A DNA stretch of 64,000 bases, from NCBI GenBank assembly GCA_963803115.1, contig CAWDLN010000002.1, forward strand, positions 62,001 to 126,000. Direction: 5' to 3'. Under the pieces are notes generated by a model. That model did no database searches, was not told where the DNA came from, and was given only the letters and a program-made list of their open reading frames with translations. Source of the stretch: DATBGZ01 sp963803115. GTDB lineage: Bacteria; Actinomycetota; Actinomycetes; Mycobacteriales; Micromonosporaceae. Made by a program: the position numbers and the translations under genes. The stretch's first letter is position 1; each line of letters starts with the position of its first letter. This document shows positions 16,140 through 25,624 of the stretch, in pieces.

Positions 16140-17861
16140 GTGAAATCGATAGCCCGCGTTTCGGTGGTACTGCTGGTCGTCGGGCTCGGGGGCTGCCACA
16201 GCTCGCAGCCGCCGCAGGGTCCGTCCGCCCCCGCGGACGTGATCTTTCTCAACGGCGATGTGATTACCATGGATGCCACCGTGACGGCGGCGCAGGCCGT
16301 CGCGGTGGCGGGGCAAGTGATCGTCGCTGTCGGCCGCGATGAGGACGTCGCCTTGTGGCGCGGCCCTCATACGGCCGTGGTCGATCTCCACGGCACGACG
16401 CTCGTTCCAGGGTTTATCGATGCACATCAGTACCGCGTGCAGAAGCACGCCGATGCTGGTTTTCCCGACGGTGCGGCGGCCACCGATGAGGCGGTGCGCG
16501 AGGGCTGGACGACCCTCGATGAGCTGTACGTCGATCAGGGCGTGATGGCGGAGCTAATCGAGCTCGACCGAGCGGGGAGTCTGCGGCCATGGATAGACGC
16601 ATATCTACCCTTCATGCAGTACGACGCCGCCGGCACGCCGCTGGGTTCGTGGTACCAGGCGTACCACCAGGGCCAGACCCTGAGCCCGCATGTGCGGGTG
16701 GCCGGCCTGATCGGTTTTGCGGACTATGACAACGCCCGGGTGCTGCTGTGGACCCAGGACTCGCTCAATGATTTTCTCGTCACGGCCGGCAAACAGGGTT
16801 GGTCGGTGGCGCTCAAGACCGTCAGCACGCGCTCCCTGGAGATGATCCTTCGGGCGCAGCAGTATGCCAACCAGGTTCAGCCGGATCTTGCCGGGCGCCG
16901 TAACCGGCTCGAACATGCACTTTTCATCACCCCCGATCAGATCAACCGGATCAAAGAGCTCGGCCTCGTCCCAGTGATCAATCTCAACAACCCTGGTCAG
17001 CTGGTCGGGGAGTCTGATGTGGACCAGCTCATCGCCGAGGAGCCGTCTGGCTCGTACACGCCCTGGCGGAGTCTTGCCCAGGCCGGCATCCGGGTCGCCA
17101 ACGGGACCGGGTGGCCAAGTTACTTCGCGGAAGAGCCCGCCGGCGCGCCGTTTGGCTCACCGATGCATTTGATGTATCAGGCGGTCACGCGCGTCGGCAA
17201 CCTCGGCCGCCAGCCGTATCCGTGGCTGCTTGACCAGACCGTCACCGCCGCGCAGGCATTGCGGGCGTTGACCATCGACAGCGCGTACGCCACGTCCGAG
17301 GAGACGGTCAAGGGGAGCATCGCCCCAGGAAAGCTCGCCGACCTCGTGGAGCTGTCCGGCAGTCCGTTGACGACGCAAACCGTGCAGATCAACGACATCC
17401 GGGTGCTCATGACAATGATCGGTGGTCAGGTTGCCTGGTGCGCGCCCGGCGCCGAGGCCGCGTGTCCTGGCGGGGCTGCCGCTACCTCAACGTCGAGCGC
17501 ACCCACCGCTGCCGCAGCTGATCCTTTTGTCGGCACCTGGTCGGCCGTCGACCCGAGCGACGACTCGGCGATGTCCCTGCAGGTCAGTCGCGACGCCGAC
17601 GAGTACCGAGTGGTGCTGACAGACACTAGGGCGACCAGCTGTGGTGTGGATGCCGCCGGCAAGCCAACGACGCCCGCTCGAGTTGACGCCACCGGCACCG
17701 TGGTGGGCGATACGCTGGTCACCGATGCCACCACCATCAATTGCCAGAGCGACCCGCCGACCACCAAGCAGTTGAGTCTTCGCATCATCTACACGTACGA
17801 CGCTGCGAGCGACACCCTCCACGATGACGCCCAGAATGCGTCCTGGCACCGGCAGGCATAG
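16140..17861 (+). CDS. Amidohydrolase-family-3-like lipoprotein, metal site lost
   Basis: The 573-residue protein starts at GTG with GGAGG at 6 nt. Residues 1-18 form a lipoprotein signal (LLVVGLGGC). About 30-440 follow the YtcJ-type amidohydrolase fold: DVIFLNGDVITMD, then TTLVPGFIDAH, RRNRLEHALF, and LADLVELSGSP. The metal ligands have changed: HxH is DAHQYR, the HAIGDRA block is KTVSTRS, and the GSDxP aspartate is Gly (NGTGWP). About 100 residues of the usual length are also missing. The C-terminal 100 residues (from DPFVGTWSAV) form a separate beta domain with two Cys, perhaps a disulfide. It is probably a non-catalytic surface protein. Confidence 0.72.
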   Translation: MKSIARVSVVLLVVGLGGCHSSQPPQGPSAPADVIFLNGDVITMDATVTAAQAVAVAGQVIVAVGRDEDVALWRGPHTAVVDLHGTTLVPGFIDAHQYRVQKHADAGFPDGAAATDEAVREGWTTLDELYVDQGVMAELIELDRAGSLRPWIDAYLPFMQYDAAGTPLGSWYQAYHQGQTLSPHVRVAGLIGFADYDNARVLLWTQDSLNDFLVTAGKQGWSVALKTVSTRSLEMILRAQQYANQVQPDLAGRRNRLEHALFITPDQINRIKELGLVPVINLNNPGQLVGESDVDQLIAEEPSGSYTPWRSLAQAGIRVANGTGWPSYFAEEPAGAPFGSPMHLMYQAVTRVGNLGRQPYPWLLDQTVTAAQALRALTIDSAYATSEETVKGSIAPGKLADLVELSGSPLTTQTVQINDIRVLMTMIGGQVAWCAPGAEAACPGGAAATSTSSAPTAAAADPFVGTWSAVDPSDDSAMSLQVSRDADEYRVVLTDTRATSCGVDAAGKPTTPARVDATGTVVGDTLVTDATTINCQSDPPTTKQLSLRIIYTYDAASDTLHDDAQNASWHRQA

Positions 17862-18100
17862 GCGGCTTGAGGAGGAAACGTGACGCGGCGAGCCTCCGGG
17901 AGACGTCAGGACACTGTCATGTCACCGCGTGGGTTCCGCCATACGCGGACTGCATGGTCGTCATCGAGAAACACTCCGGGCGCTGCGCGGCTGATGCGGG
18001 CCGGCTCGGTTGTCCTTCGGCCGGCTGCGTGCGTCGTCCCGGGAGCTGTGTAGCGCATACACGGGCCAGTGGTGCCTCAGGGGTACCGGAACGGAGCCTC

Positions 18101-18532
18101 ATGAGAATTTCGCGAGTGCTGAGCTTTGCAATGGGGATCGTCGCAGCTACGGTTGTCACCGCCTCTTGCGGTCGGCCGGCCGACCCGACCGACGCCGATG
18201 TTTCGTTGACCGGCACCCGGTGGGTGGTTGACAGTGTGGTGTCAAGCAGCTCAACCCAAGGCCCGTCGGTTGGCCACGAAGCGTACGTCATCTTCGACGG
18301 CGGTGTGTTCCGCGGATCTACAGGGTGCGTCCCGGTCAACGGCCAGGCGACGATCATCGGCGATCGCATCACCATGACCATATCGGGCGCCCCGACGTGC
18401 GCCGGCACCGACGTTGCCCTTCATGATGCTCTCGTGAACGCCCTTCGTGGCGAGGTGCGATACCGGATCGTATGGCAAACACTCACTCTGTCGGCCCCAA
18501 ACGGTACTGAGGTCAGGCTCCGCGCGTCTTAA
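18101..18532 (+). CDS. META-domain lipoprotein (HslJ-like)
   Basis: The 143-residue protein has an N-terminal signal ending TVVTASCG, a likely lipobox, then a META/HslJ domain (LTGTRWVVDSV near residue 37, FRGSTGCVPVNG near 75). An internal Cys pair sits near residues 80 and 101. The ATG has ACGGAG upstream. It follows the amidohydrolase-like lipoprotein by 239 bp on the same strand, and both carry a small C-terminal beta domain and lipid anchor. The function is unknown; META proteins are often envelope stress-associated. Confidence 0.8.
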   Translation: MRISRVLSFAMGIVAATVVTASCGRPADPTDADVSLTGTRWVVDSVVSSSSTQGPSVGHEAYVIFDGGVFRGSTGCVPVNGQATIIGDRITMTISGAPTCAGTDVALHDALVNALRGEVRYRIVWQTLTLSAPNGTEVRLRAS

Positions 18533-18562
18533 GGGTCTATGAGCAGATCACATACGTGTACT

Positions 18563-18580
18563 TCCACTGTGTCCAGTGGA
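18563..18580. terminator. Hairpin between convergent genes
   Basis: TCCACTG (18563-18569) and CAGTGGA (18574-18580) form a perfect 7-bp stem with a 4-nt loop. It lies between the META lipoprotein and the convergent LysR gene, where a bidirectional terminator is expected. Confidence 0.45.
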
Positions 18581-18718
18581 GTTCGCGACCGACCACTCCA
18601 CCCTCTTCGGCGGCCATGCTCGTAGCCGGCGGCGGCCCGGCCGATCGGCGAGTTGGAAGGTTGCGCCGGGCCGGTGCCGGGCGTCTGGGTTGCTTGCCAG
18701 GCTTGGCGTCGTGCGCGG

Positions 18719-19672
18719 TCAGCGGGCGCTGAGGAGGTGCCCTCGGTAGCCGAGGACCGACAATCGGAAGGCGTCGACCGCCGGCGGGAACTGCCGGTCG
18801 GCCAACCAGACCAGTGCTATAGGACGAGTCGTGCGCGGCTCAGTCACCCGCAACTCTGTAACGTCATACCCCTTCGGCTCCCCCTCGTTGGTGGCGGAAG
18901 CGCCCGCAGGGAGGAGCGCGACCCCGAATCCGCTGGAGACGAGCCCGAGAAGTGTGTCGATGTCCTGACCCTCGAAGGCCATCCGCGGCATGTAGCCGGC
19001 CTGCCGACACCAGTCGTCCGTAATACTTCGCAGCCCATAACCTTGTTCGAAGCCGACGTACTCCTCGTTGGCGGCCTCGGCCAGCCGAATCTGCTTGCGG
19101 CTGCCCAGGCGATGGCCGCGCGGGACCACCAAGGCGAGACGCTGTTCGTCGAGCCTCCGTGCTCGAAATCGAGGCCCGACGGGGATCGGCGAGGTCAGGC
19201 ACAAGTCGACCCTTCCGGCCTTCAACCGGTCGAGCATCGCTTGATGACTGTCCTGGACGAGAGTGAATCGTACGCCGGGGTGCGTGCCTCGGAAGTCGCG
19301 CAGCAGCACCGGCACCGCGTGAGGCCCCAAGGAGTGCAAGAACGCGATGGCTACGCGGCCGCGATCCGGGTGGACGTCCAGGGCCAGCTCGGCCAGCCCT
19401 CCGGACAGCTCCGCCAGCGCGCGCTCCACAAAGGGCAGGAGCTGCCGGCCGTGCAGAGTCAGAGTGACTGTGCGGCCGGTCCGGAGAAGCAGGGCAGCGC
19501 CGAGGTCCGCCTCGATCCGGGCAATGTTGCGGCTCAGTGTCGACTGGGCAAGCCCGAGCTGCGCAGCGGCGCGAGTCACATTCTGCTCGCGCGCTAGGAC
19601 CACGAACTGGCAAAGTCGTGGCGCAACAACGGTCACACGATCCTCATGCATTGGGTCGATTATTCGCAGCAT
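18719..19672 (-). CDS. LysR-family transcriptional regulator
   Basis: The 317-residue protein has an N-terminal HTH (LCQFVVLAREQNVTRAAAQL, then QSTLSRNIARIE) at about residues 20-65 and a LysR substrate-binding domain from about 95 to 300. It is divergent from an MFS transporter with only 47 bp between, or 69 bp if the second Met at 19651 is used. The second start is more usual for LysR proteins. It most likely controls the transporter; the effector is unknown. Confidence 0.9.
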   Translation of the reverse strand: MLRIIDPMHEDRVTVVAPRLCQFVVLAREQNVTRAAAQLGLAQSTLSRNIARIEADLGAALLLRTGRTVTLTLHGRQLLPFVERALAELSGGLAELALDVHPDRGRVAIAFLHSLGPHAVPVLLRDFRGTHPGVRFTLVQDSHQAMLDRLKAGRVDLCLTSPIPVGPRFRARRLDEQRLALVVPRGHRLGSRKQIRLAEAANEEYVGFEQGYGLRSITDDWCRQAGYMPRMAFEGQDIDTLLGLVSSGFGVALLPAGASATNEGEPKGYDVTELRVTEPRTTRPIALVWLADRQFPPAVDAFRLSVLGYRGHLLSAR

Positions 19673-19719
19673 GGTTCATACATTGGACGCATGGAAGGCG
19701 CTTGTCTACCGTCGGCCGC

Positions 19720-20988
19720 ATGCTGACCACGGTGCCTTCAGCTCGGTCCACTGTGTCCGATGACACGCGGATAGTCCGCAACGATCCACGTTTTCGGCGG
19801 ATCGGTCTGGCGATGTTCGGCGCTGGTGCTGCAGTCTTTGCGCTGCTGTATGGACCACAGGCCCTGCTTCCTCAGCTGTCTGCCGCCTTTGATCTGACGC
19901 CACCCGAAGCCGGCCTGGCAATGTCGCTGGCGACGGCCGCACTGGCCGCTGGCGTCGTACCTGCCGGGGCGCTGTCTGAGCTGTGGGGACGGCGCCGCGT
20001 GCTCGTCGTCTCGGTAATCCTCGCGGCACTCCTCGGAGCGGTGCTCCCGTTCAGTCCGTCGTTCGCGGTGCTTCTTGTGGGCCGCGCTCTACAGGGTCTG
20101 GCGATGGCCGGCATGCCCGGCGTCGCTCTGGCCTACCTCGCCGACGAAATTCATCCGTCCTGTGTCGCCGGTGCGGTCGGAACGTTCGTCGCCGGTAACG
20201 GCGCCGGCGGTCTGGTGGGTCGGATGCTCTCGGGCGCCGCCACCGACATCGGTGGCTGGCGCGCCGGCTTGGCAACGGTCGACGTGCTCTCGGCGGTATG
20301 CGCCATCGCCTTCGCGGTGCTCCTCCTACCACAGCGCAACGCGTCGGGCCGTTCCGTGGGCGTCGGCGCGTTACGCAGGCACCTTGCGGATCCACCTTTA
20401 CGCAGGCTGATGCTGTCTGGCTTCGTGATAATGGCGGGCTTTGTTTCGATGTATAACTATCTTGGGTACCGTCTACTCCGCCCTCCGTTCGCTCTCTCGA
20501 CGACCATGATCGGGCTGATTTTCCTCGCATACCTCGCCGGCGTGTCCGCGTCCGCGCTGGCCGGCCGGTTCACCGATCACGTCGGCCCACGCAAGGTCTT
20601 GCTCGTCTCGGTGGCGGTGGCCACCTCCGGCGCGGCGACCACAATCTTCGACGACCTCACATGCGTGCTGACCGGACTTACCTTGGTGACCGTCGGTTTC
20701 TTCGGTGCCCATGCCGTGGCCAGCGGCTGGGTGGGGCGGCTCGCGAAGCAGGCCCGTGGACAGGCCGCAGGTCTTTACCTGTTCGGCTTCTACGCCGGAG
20801 GCAGCCTCGGCGGCTGGGCGGGCGGCCTGGTGTATGAGCGCGGCGGGTGGTCAACCACCGTCGTGTTCATGATCGCGATGTTCGTCGTCGCTCTCGTACC
20901 TCTCCTGCCAGTTCATACGCCCAAGTACGCCTCCCGCACTCGGGGGTCGTCCGCCAGTTCGGAGGCCCTGCCGGAGAGAGTGATCTGA
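19720..20988 (+). CDS. MFS transporter, YnfM-like
   Basis: The 422-residue protein has twelve predicted helices with the MFS signature between helices 2 and 3 (GALSELWGRRRVLVVS) and its partner in the second half (GRFTDHVGPRKVLLVS). The sequence resembles the YnfM/arabinose-efflux branch. GTG 19756 is an alternative start that would lengthen the intergenic space to the divergent LysR gene. The last 76 bp overlap the end of the convergent livF gene in antisense, so the two tails cannot vary independently. The substrate is unknown; efflux is likely. Confidence 0.88.
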   Translation: MLTTVPSARSTVSDDTRIVRNDPRFRRIGLAMFGAGAAVFALLYGPQALLPQLSAAFDLTPPEAGLAMSLATAALAAGVVPAGALSELWGRRRVLVVSVILAALLGAVLPFSPSFAVLLVGRALQGLAMAGMPGVALAYLADEIHPSCVAGAVGTFVAGNGAGGLVGRMLSGAATDIGGWRAGLATVDVLSAVCAIAFAVLLLPQRNASGRSVGVGALRRHLADPPLRRLMLSGFVIMAGFVSMYNYLGYRLLRPPFALSTTMIGLIFLAYLAGVSASALAGRFTDHVGPRKVLLVSVAVATSGAATTIFDDLTCVLTGLTLVTVGFFGAHAVASGWVGRLAKQARGQAAGLYLFGFYAGGSLGGWAGGLVYERGGWSTTVVFMIAMFVVALVPLLPVHTPKYASRTRGSSASSEALPERVI

Positions 20989-21605
20989 CCGTTCTCGAGG
21001 ACGTATGCCCGTTGAGCGATCTCCAGCGCGTGACCGGCATCCTGCTCGACCAGCAGGACGCCGGTCCCATTGGCGGCAACCGTCGCGAGCCGTGACATGA
21101 TCTCCTCGACGATGACCGGCGCCAGCCCGAGCGACAACTCGTCGACGAGGAGTACGTCTGGTTGGCTCATGAGTGCGCGACCGATTGCGCACATCTGCTG
21201 TTCGCCGCCCGACATCGAACCGGCGACCTGGTCGAGGCGCTCACGCATGCGCGGAAAGAGGGCGACGACTGCGGACAGGTCGTCATCGCGCGTTCGCCAC
21301 GCACCCAGCCGCAGGTTGTCGCGCACCGTCAGGCCGGGAAACAGCCGGCGGCCTTCCGGAACGTGCGATACGCCAGCGCGCGCTATCGTTTCGATGGACG
21401 CGCGAGTGAGGTCGCGCCCACCAAGGCGTACCGATCCCCGGGTCGCTTGGATCATGCCGGTCGCCGCACGGAGCAGGGTTGACTTGCCGGCGCCGTTCGG
21501 TCCGATAAGGGCCACGATCTCGCCCGGCTCGACGGACACCGAGACGCCGTAGAGGACTTGTACGCGACCGTAACCAGCATCGAGCCTGTCAAGGACGAAC
21601 GTCAT
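20913..21605 (-). CDS. livF: Branched-chain amino-acid ABC transporter ATPase LivF
   Basis: The 230-residue ATPase has Walker A GPNGAGKSTL (35-44), signature SMSGGEQQMCAIGRAL (130-145) and Walker B LLVDELSLGLAP (152-163). The EGRRLFPGLTV segment is a LivF hallmark. The ATG at 21605 lies inside the end of livG (17-bp overlap), giving translational coupling. It is the last gene of the livKHMGF order. Its 3' end overlaps the convergent MFS gene by 76 bp. Confidence 0.93.
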   Translation of the reverse strand: MTFVLDRLDAGYGRVQVLYGVSVSVEPGEIVALIGPNGAGKSTLLRAATGMIQATRGSVRLGGRDLTRASIETIARAGVSHVPEGRRLFPGLTVRDNLRLGAWRTRDDDLSAVVALFPRMRERLDQVAGSMSGGEQQMCAIGRALMSQPDVLLVDELSLGLAPVIVEEIMSRLATVAANGTGVLLVEQDAGHALEIAQRAYVLENGQITLSGRASELADDPRVREAYLGV

Positions 21606-22419
21606 CGGATGCTCCGTTCCGCTGGTCACGAACGTGCTTTTCTGAGACGGACATTGACCGGCTGGCGGCGGCCCGCTGGGCGAATCGGCTACCCAGATAG
21701 GCGTCGATGACCCGTTCGTCGGAGAGCACGGCGGTCGGATCACCCTTCGTGAGGACTTCGCCGTGGTGAAGAACGAGCACCTCGTCGGCGACCGCCGAGA
21801 TCGCATGTATGACGTGCTCCACCATCATCAACGCGAGCCCGTCCCGACGCAGTGAGTCGATGAGTTCGAGGGCCGGATCGATCTCGCCCGGCCGAAGGCC
21901 CGCGAGGACCTCGTCGAGAAGTAGGACCCGTGGCTTGAGCGCGAGCGCCTTCGCCAGCTCCAACCGTCTGGCGTCGGCGACGGAGAGTTCGGCTGGGGCC
22001 ATCTCGGCCCTACCGGCCAGGCCGACGCGTTCCAGCGTCTCCATCGCGGCAAGGCGGGCGGCGCCGACCGTGTGCTGGCGGCCATGGGTCTGCGGGCTGA
22101 ACAATGCGGCCACCGAAACGTTGTCCAGCACGGTCATACCGCGAAATGGCTTGACGATCTGGAACGTACGCGCCACACCGGCGCGTGCCACTTTCCAGGG
22201 CCTGGCGCCGGTGAGATCGTGGCCGTCGACCACGACCTGCCCCGCGCTCGGCTTGATGTGCCCGGTGAGGAGGTTGATGGCGGTAGATTTTCCGGCGCCG
22301 TTTGGCCCGATTACGCCAAGCAGCCGGCCCGGGTAGAGATCGAGGTCCACATTGCTCACCGCGAGCAGGCCTCCGAAGCGCTTGGACAGCCCGCGGGCCC
22401 GCAACAGAGGTTCAGTCAC
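21589..22419 (-). CDS. livG: Branched-chain amino-acid ABC transporter ATPase LivG
   Basis: The 276-residue ATPase starts at GTG 22419, overlapping the livM stop (GTGA). Walker A is GPNGAGKSTAINLLTG near residue 39. The LivG-type ARTFQIVKPFRGMTVLDNV segment follows, then a degenerate signature (ELSVADARRLELAKAL) and Walker B LLLDEVLAGL. The SVADARR form replaces the usual LSxGxQR, so the signature Ser is kept but the Gly is changed; this is common in LivG. A 45-residue C-terminal tail extends past the usual end. Confidence 0.9.
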   Translation of the reverse strand: MTEPLLRARGLSKRFGGLLAVSNVDLDLYPGRLLGVIGPNGAGKSTAINLLTGHIKPSAGQVVVDGHDLTGARPWKVARAGVARTFQIVKPFRGMTVLDNVSVAALFSPQTHGRQHTVGAARLAAMETLERVGLAGRAEMAPAELSVADARRLELAKALALKPRVLLLDEVLAGLRPGEIDPALELIDSLRRDGLALMMVEHVIHAISAVADEVLVLHHGEVLTKGDPTAVLSDERVIDAYLGSRFAQRAAASRSMSVSEKHVRDQRNGASDDVRP

Positions 22420-23468
22420 AGCCGGTACCGCCTCACGTTGTTCAGCAGGGAGAACTGCCGTGTCTTGATGGCATCGCGCAGGTACGTGCTCAGACCCTGC
22501 GGAAGCAGGATGATAGCCATGATGATCAGTCCACCGAGGATGAACGGGTGGATGCCAGGGTAGTTGTTGCGCAGCCACTCGGAGACCAGGGCGATGACGA
22601 TCGCGCCGACGACCGGGCCCAGCACAGTGCCGAAGCCACCGATGACAACCATGACGACCATCAGCACGGTGATGCCGACGTCAAACAGCGGGTTCGGGTA
22701 GATGGCCTGTAGCTGGAAGGCGTAGGCCGCGCCGACGCCGCCCGTCAACGCGGCGGACACGGCGAACGCGATCGTCTTCGCGGCCGTCGTATTGATGCCC
22801 ATGGCGGCGGCAGCGTCCTCGTCCTGGTGGATCGCGCGCAGCGCGTAGCCCCCTCTCGAGGTGCTGACGAAGATGGCTACGCCGACAACCGCAACGGCGA
22901 TAAACAGAAAGAGCACGTAGAAGCCGTCGTTGCCAAGCCAACGCGTCGGCGCCTGACTTCCAACGGCGGGAATGCTGATTCCGCCGCCGCCGCCAGTCAG
23001 ATTCGGAACGTTGATGATGAGTTCACGCAGTCCCTCGGCGACGCCGAGCGTCGCCACGGCGAAGTAGTGCCCCTTCAAACGCAGCAGGGGAGCACCCACG
23101 AGTGCCGCGAACAGGCCCGCGATCACCGCGGAGAGCGGCATCGCCAGCCAGAACGACCAGTGCAGGTGGTACATGAAGATGGCGGTCAGGTACCCCCCGA
23201 GCCCGAAGAAGCCCACCTGGCCGAAGCAGGCGTAACCGGTGAAGCCACCGATGAGGTTCCACGCGGACGCCAACGAGATGAACATGAAGACCGTGCTCAC
23301 AAGCCGCACTTGGGCCGGGTACAGCTGAGTCTGCAGCGCTACCCCCACGAGCAGGCCGCCGACGAGCAGTGCCCAAGGCATGGCTCGACGCAATCGTGGG
23401 ACCGTGGCGGTGGCCGATGTCGGGGTCGCTGATCGGTCCACCGCCGAAAGAGATTCTACTGTGGACAT
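22416..23468 (-). CDS. livM: Branched-chain amino-acid ABC transporter permease LivM
   Basis: The 350-residue permease has a cytoplasmic N-terminal segment of about 30 residues and then eight to ten helices. GYACFGQVGFFGLGGYL near residue 80 is the LivM-type motif, and the coupling EAA-like loop appears as ALRAIHQDEDAAAAMGIN near 225. The ATG is 4 bp from the livH stop. It pairs with LivH to form the membrane channel of the importer. Confidence 0.92.
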   Translation of the reverse strand: MSTVESLSAVDRSATPTSATATVPRLRRAMPWALLVGGLLVGVALQTQLYPAQVRLVSTVFMFISLASAWNLIGGFTGYACFGQVGFFGLGGYLTAIFMYHLHWSFWLAMPLSAVIAGLFAALVGAPLLRLKGHYFAVATLGVAEGLRELIINVPNLTGGGGGISIPAVGSQAPTRWLGNDGFYVLFLFIAVAVVGVAIFVSTSRGGYALRAIHQDEDAAAAMGINTTAAKTIAFAVSAALTGGVGAAYAFQLQAIYPNPLFDVGITVLMVVMVVIGGFGTVLGPVVGAIVIALVSEWLRNNYPGIHPFILGGLIIMAIILLPQGLSTYLRDAIKTRQFSLLNNVRRYRL

Positions 23469-23472
23469 AGAG

Positions 23473-24360
23473 TCATGCCTCCAACTTACTGGCGTAGAAC
23501 GCGCGACCAGCGATTCCCTCAGGTCGTAAGGCGAGTACCAACACCAACACGCCGAAGGCCACCGCGTTGACGAGCGTGCCGGGCAGGAGTTGTCCGCCGA
23601 CACTCTGGACCACGCCGAGGACGAGCCCCCCGTACAGCGCGCCCCACATGTTGCCCAAGCCGCCGAGCACCGCGGCGACGAAGCTGAACAGGGTGAGGCG
23701 GCCGGCGTCCGCCGGCGAGAAGGTGCTGACGGCGCCGAGCGCCGCGCCGGCGGCACCGGCGAACGCGGCGGCGATGCCGAACGTCAACGCGTAGACGTGG
23801 CGCGCCTTGATGCCCATGAGCCGCGCGGCGCCGCGATCCATGCCCGTCGCGAGGATGGACAGGCCCGTCCTGGTCCGTCGCATGACGTACACCAACGCCA
23901 CGGTGAAGCCGAGCGCCAATAGGGCGGCGATCAGCCGACCGTAGGGGAGGTGGATGTCGCCGGGAAGGATGAGCGCTTTCTCGGCATACCCGGTGGGGAT
24001 GGATTGATGATCCGCGGTGAACGTGACGAGAATCAGATTCACCAATATCAGCTCAAGTCCGAACGTCAGCAAAAGGGTGATGAATAGCGGCCCATTGATG
24101 ATGAGATTGACGAGGTACCGCTGAATCACGTAGCCGACTCCGAAGAGCACGGCAGCGGCCGGCACCATGGAGAGGAAGGGATCCAGTCCGAAGGCGTCGT
24201 GTAGTTGTAGCGCGATGTACGCCCCCATCAGGACCAACGCTCCGTGCGACAGGTTGACCACGTTCATCACCCCCCACACTAGGGAGAATCCCACCGCTAC
24301 GAGAGCGAGCAGTCCTCCCTGGAGCAGGCCGTACAGCGTCGCTTGCAGAAACTGGGTCAT
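23473..24360 (-). CDS. livH: Branched-chain amino-acid ABC transporter permease LivH
   Basis: The 295-residue permease has eight helices. It begins with LQATLYGLLQGGLLALVAVG followed by WGVMNVVNLSHGALVLMG, the standard LivH opening. The coupling loop near residue 185 reads ILATGMDRGAARLMGI. It lies 37 bp downstream of the binding protein and 4 bp before livM, so it belongs to a single transcript. Confidence 0.93.
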   Translation of the reverse strand: MTQFLQATLYGLLQGGLLALVAVGFSLVWGVMNVVNLSHGALVLMGAYIALQLHDAFGLDPFLSMVPAAAVLFGVGYVIQRYLVNLIINGPLFITLLLTFGLELILVNLILVTFTADHQSIPTGYAEKALILPGDIHLPYGRLIAALLALGFTVALVYVMRRTRTGLSILATGMDRGAARLMGIKARHVYALTFGIAAAFAGAAGAALGAVSTFSPADAGRLTLFSFVAAVLGGLGNMWGALYGGLVLGVVQSVGGQLLPGTLVNAVAFGVLVLVLALRPEGIAGRAFYASKLEA

Positions 24361-24397
24361 GAACGTGGTCTCCTTGTCCCTCGCCGATCGGTTAGGT

Positions 24398-25624
24398 CTA
24401 GACCCCGGCCGGCCAGACCAGCGGCGCCTCGGCCGAGTCGGCTGGCCACACCGGCACAGCGTTGCCGTTCTGGATCTGGATGACGCCCATCGCTTTCGTG
24501 ACGTTCATGCCCTGCGCGTTGAATTTGATCGGGCCGAAGAACGATGGGGTGTCCAGTGCGGCCAGCGCGTCGCGGACCTTGTCCGGCTCTGTCGTCCCGG
24601 CCTTCTGGACCGCCAGCACCAGCGCCAGGCACGCCGCCGTCGCCTCGGCGTTGTGGTAGGTTGGCGCCCGGCCGCCGTACTGCTCCTTGAATGTCGTGGC
24701 GTAGTCGGACGCCGTGCCGAAGAACGTCTCGGAACCAGCCGTCTTCGGTGTCCACTGTGTCGAACCAAGCACCCCGTTGGCCGAAGCACCAAGGGTCTTG
24801 GCGAAGTCGGGGGTCGGGGGCGCCACGGTCTCGGCGAAGACCTGAGGAGCCACGCCGAGCTCCTTGGCCTGCTTGACGATCGCGATCCCCTCCGACAGGT
24901 GGACCGAACCGAAGATCACGTCGGGGTTCTTGGGCTTGATCTTCGTCAGCGCTGACGAGACGTCCGTGGTCTGGTTGGGCACGTACTCCTCGGCGACGAT
25001 CTCGAATCCCATCTCTTTCGCCTTGTCTACACCGCCCTTGGTGGCGGTCTTGGAGAAGCCGTCGTCGGCCGAGATGAAGGCAACGGTCTTGGGCCGTGGT
25101 TTCGCGAGGTCGTAGATCGCCTGCACCATGCTGGACACATAGGATGTTGCGGGCGACAGCACGGCGAACGACCGCTCATAGCCCTTAGCGAAAATCTTGT
25201 TGTCGGCACCGGCGCTGACCGCCATGACTTGACCGTTGCGCTCGATCACGGCCGCCACGGCCTCGGTCGGCCCTGAGCCATACGGACCGAGAATGAGCTT
25301 CACGCCCTTGTCGTTGTACTGGTCCACGAGCTGGGCCGAGACGTCCGCCTTGGACGTGTCGTCCTGGTACTGAATGTCCAATGTGTACTTCTTTCCGCCC
25401 GCCACCACGCCACCTTTGGCGTTCACAACCTTCTGGCAGACCTCGTACCCCTCCTTGGTGTAGAGGCCTTCTTTCGCGGTGGCACCAGTCAGCGCGAGCG
25501 ACGCTCCCAGCTTCAACACGCCGCCATCGGCCAGCGTGGGCTCTGGCGCCTTCTTCGAACCGCAGGCGCCAGCCACGAGCAGCACAATCGCCGTCGCTGT
25601 TGCGGCGAGTACTCGGTTCTTCAT
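24398..25624 (-). CDS. livK: Branched-chain amino-acid/amide ABC transporter binding lipoprotein
   Basis: The 408-residue protein has a lipoprotein signal (IVLLVAGACGSKK), then a two-lobed type I periplasmic-binding domain from about residue 38 (LKLGASLALTGATAKEG) to 395. It is the first gene of livKHMGF. The family binds branched-chain amino acids, amides or related compounds; the actual ligand cannot be told from sequence. The promoter must lie in the 195-bp gap shared with the divergent TAXI gene. Confidence 0.92.
   Translation of the reverse strand: MKNRVLAATATAIVLLVAGACGSKKAPEPTLADGGVLKLGASLALTGATAKEGLYTKEGYEVCQKVVNAKGGVVAGGKKYTLDIQYQDDTSKADVSAQLVDQYNDKGVKLILGPYGSGPTEAVAAVIERNGQVMAVSAGADNKIFAKGYERSFAVLSPATSYVSSMVQAIYDLAKPRPKTVAFISADDGFSKTATKGGVDKAKEMGFEIVAEEYVPNQTTDVSSALTKIKPKNPDVIFGSVHLSEGIAIVKQAKELGVAPQVFAETVAPPTPDFAKTLGASANGVLGSTQWTPKTAGSETFFGTASDYATTFKEQYGGRAPTYHNAEATAACLALVLAVQKAGTTEPDKVRDALAALDTPSFFGPIKFNAQGMNVTKAMGVIQIQNGNAVPVWPADSAEAPLVWPAGV

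Noticed and set aside
2258..24762. Repeated CCACTGTG words (2261, 11626, 18565, 19750, 24752)
   Set aside because: About five copies against roughly two or three expected from composition. This is not convincing alone, unlike the CCACAATGG word.
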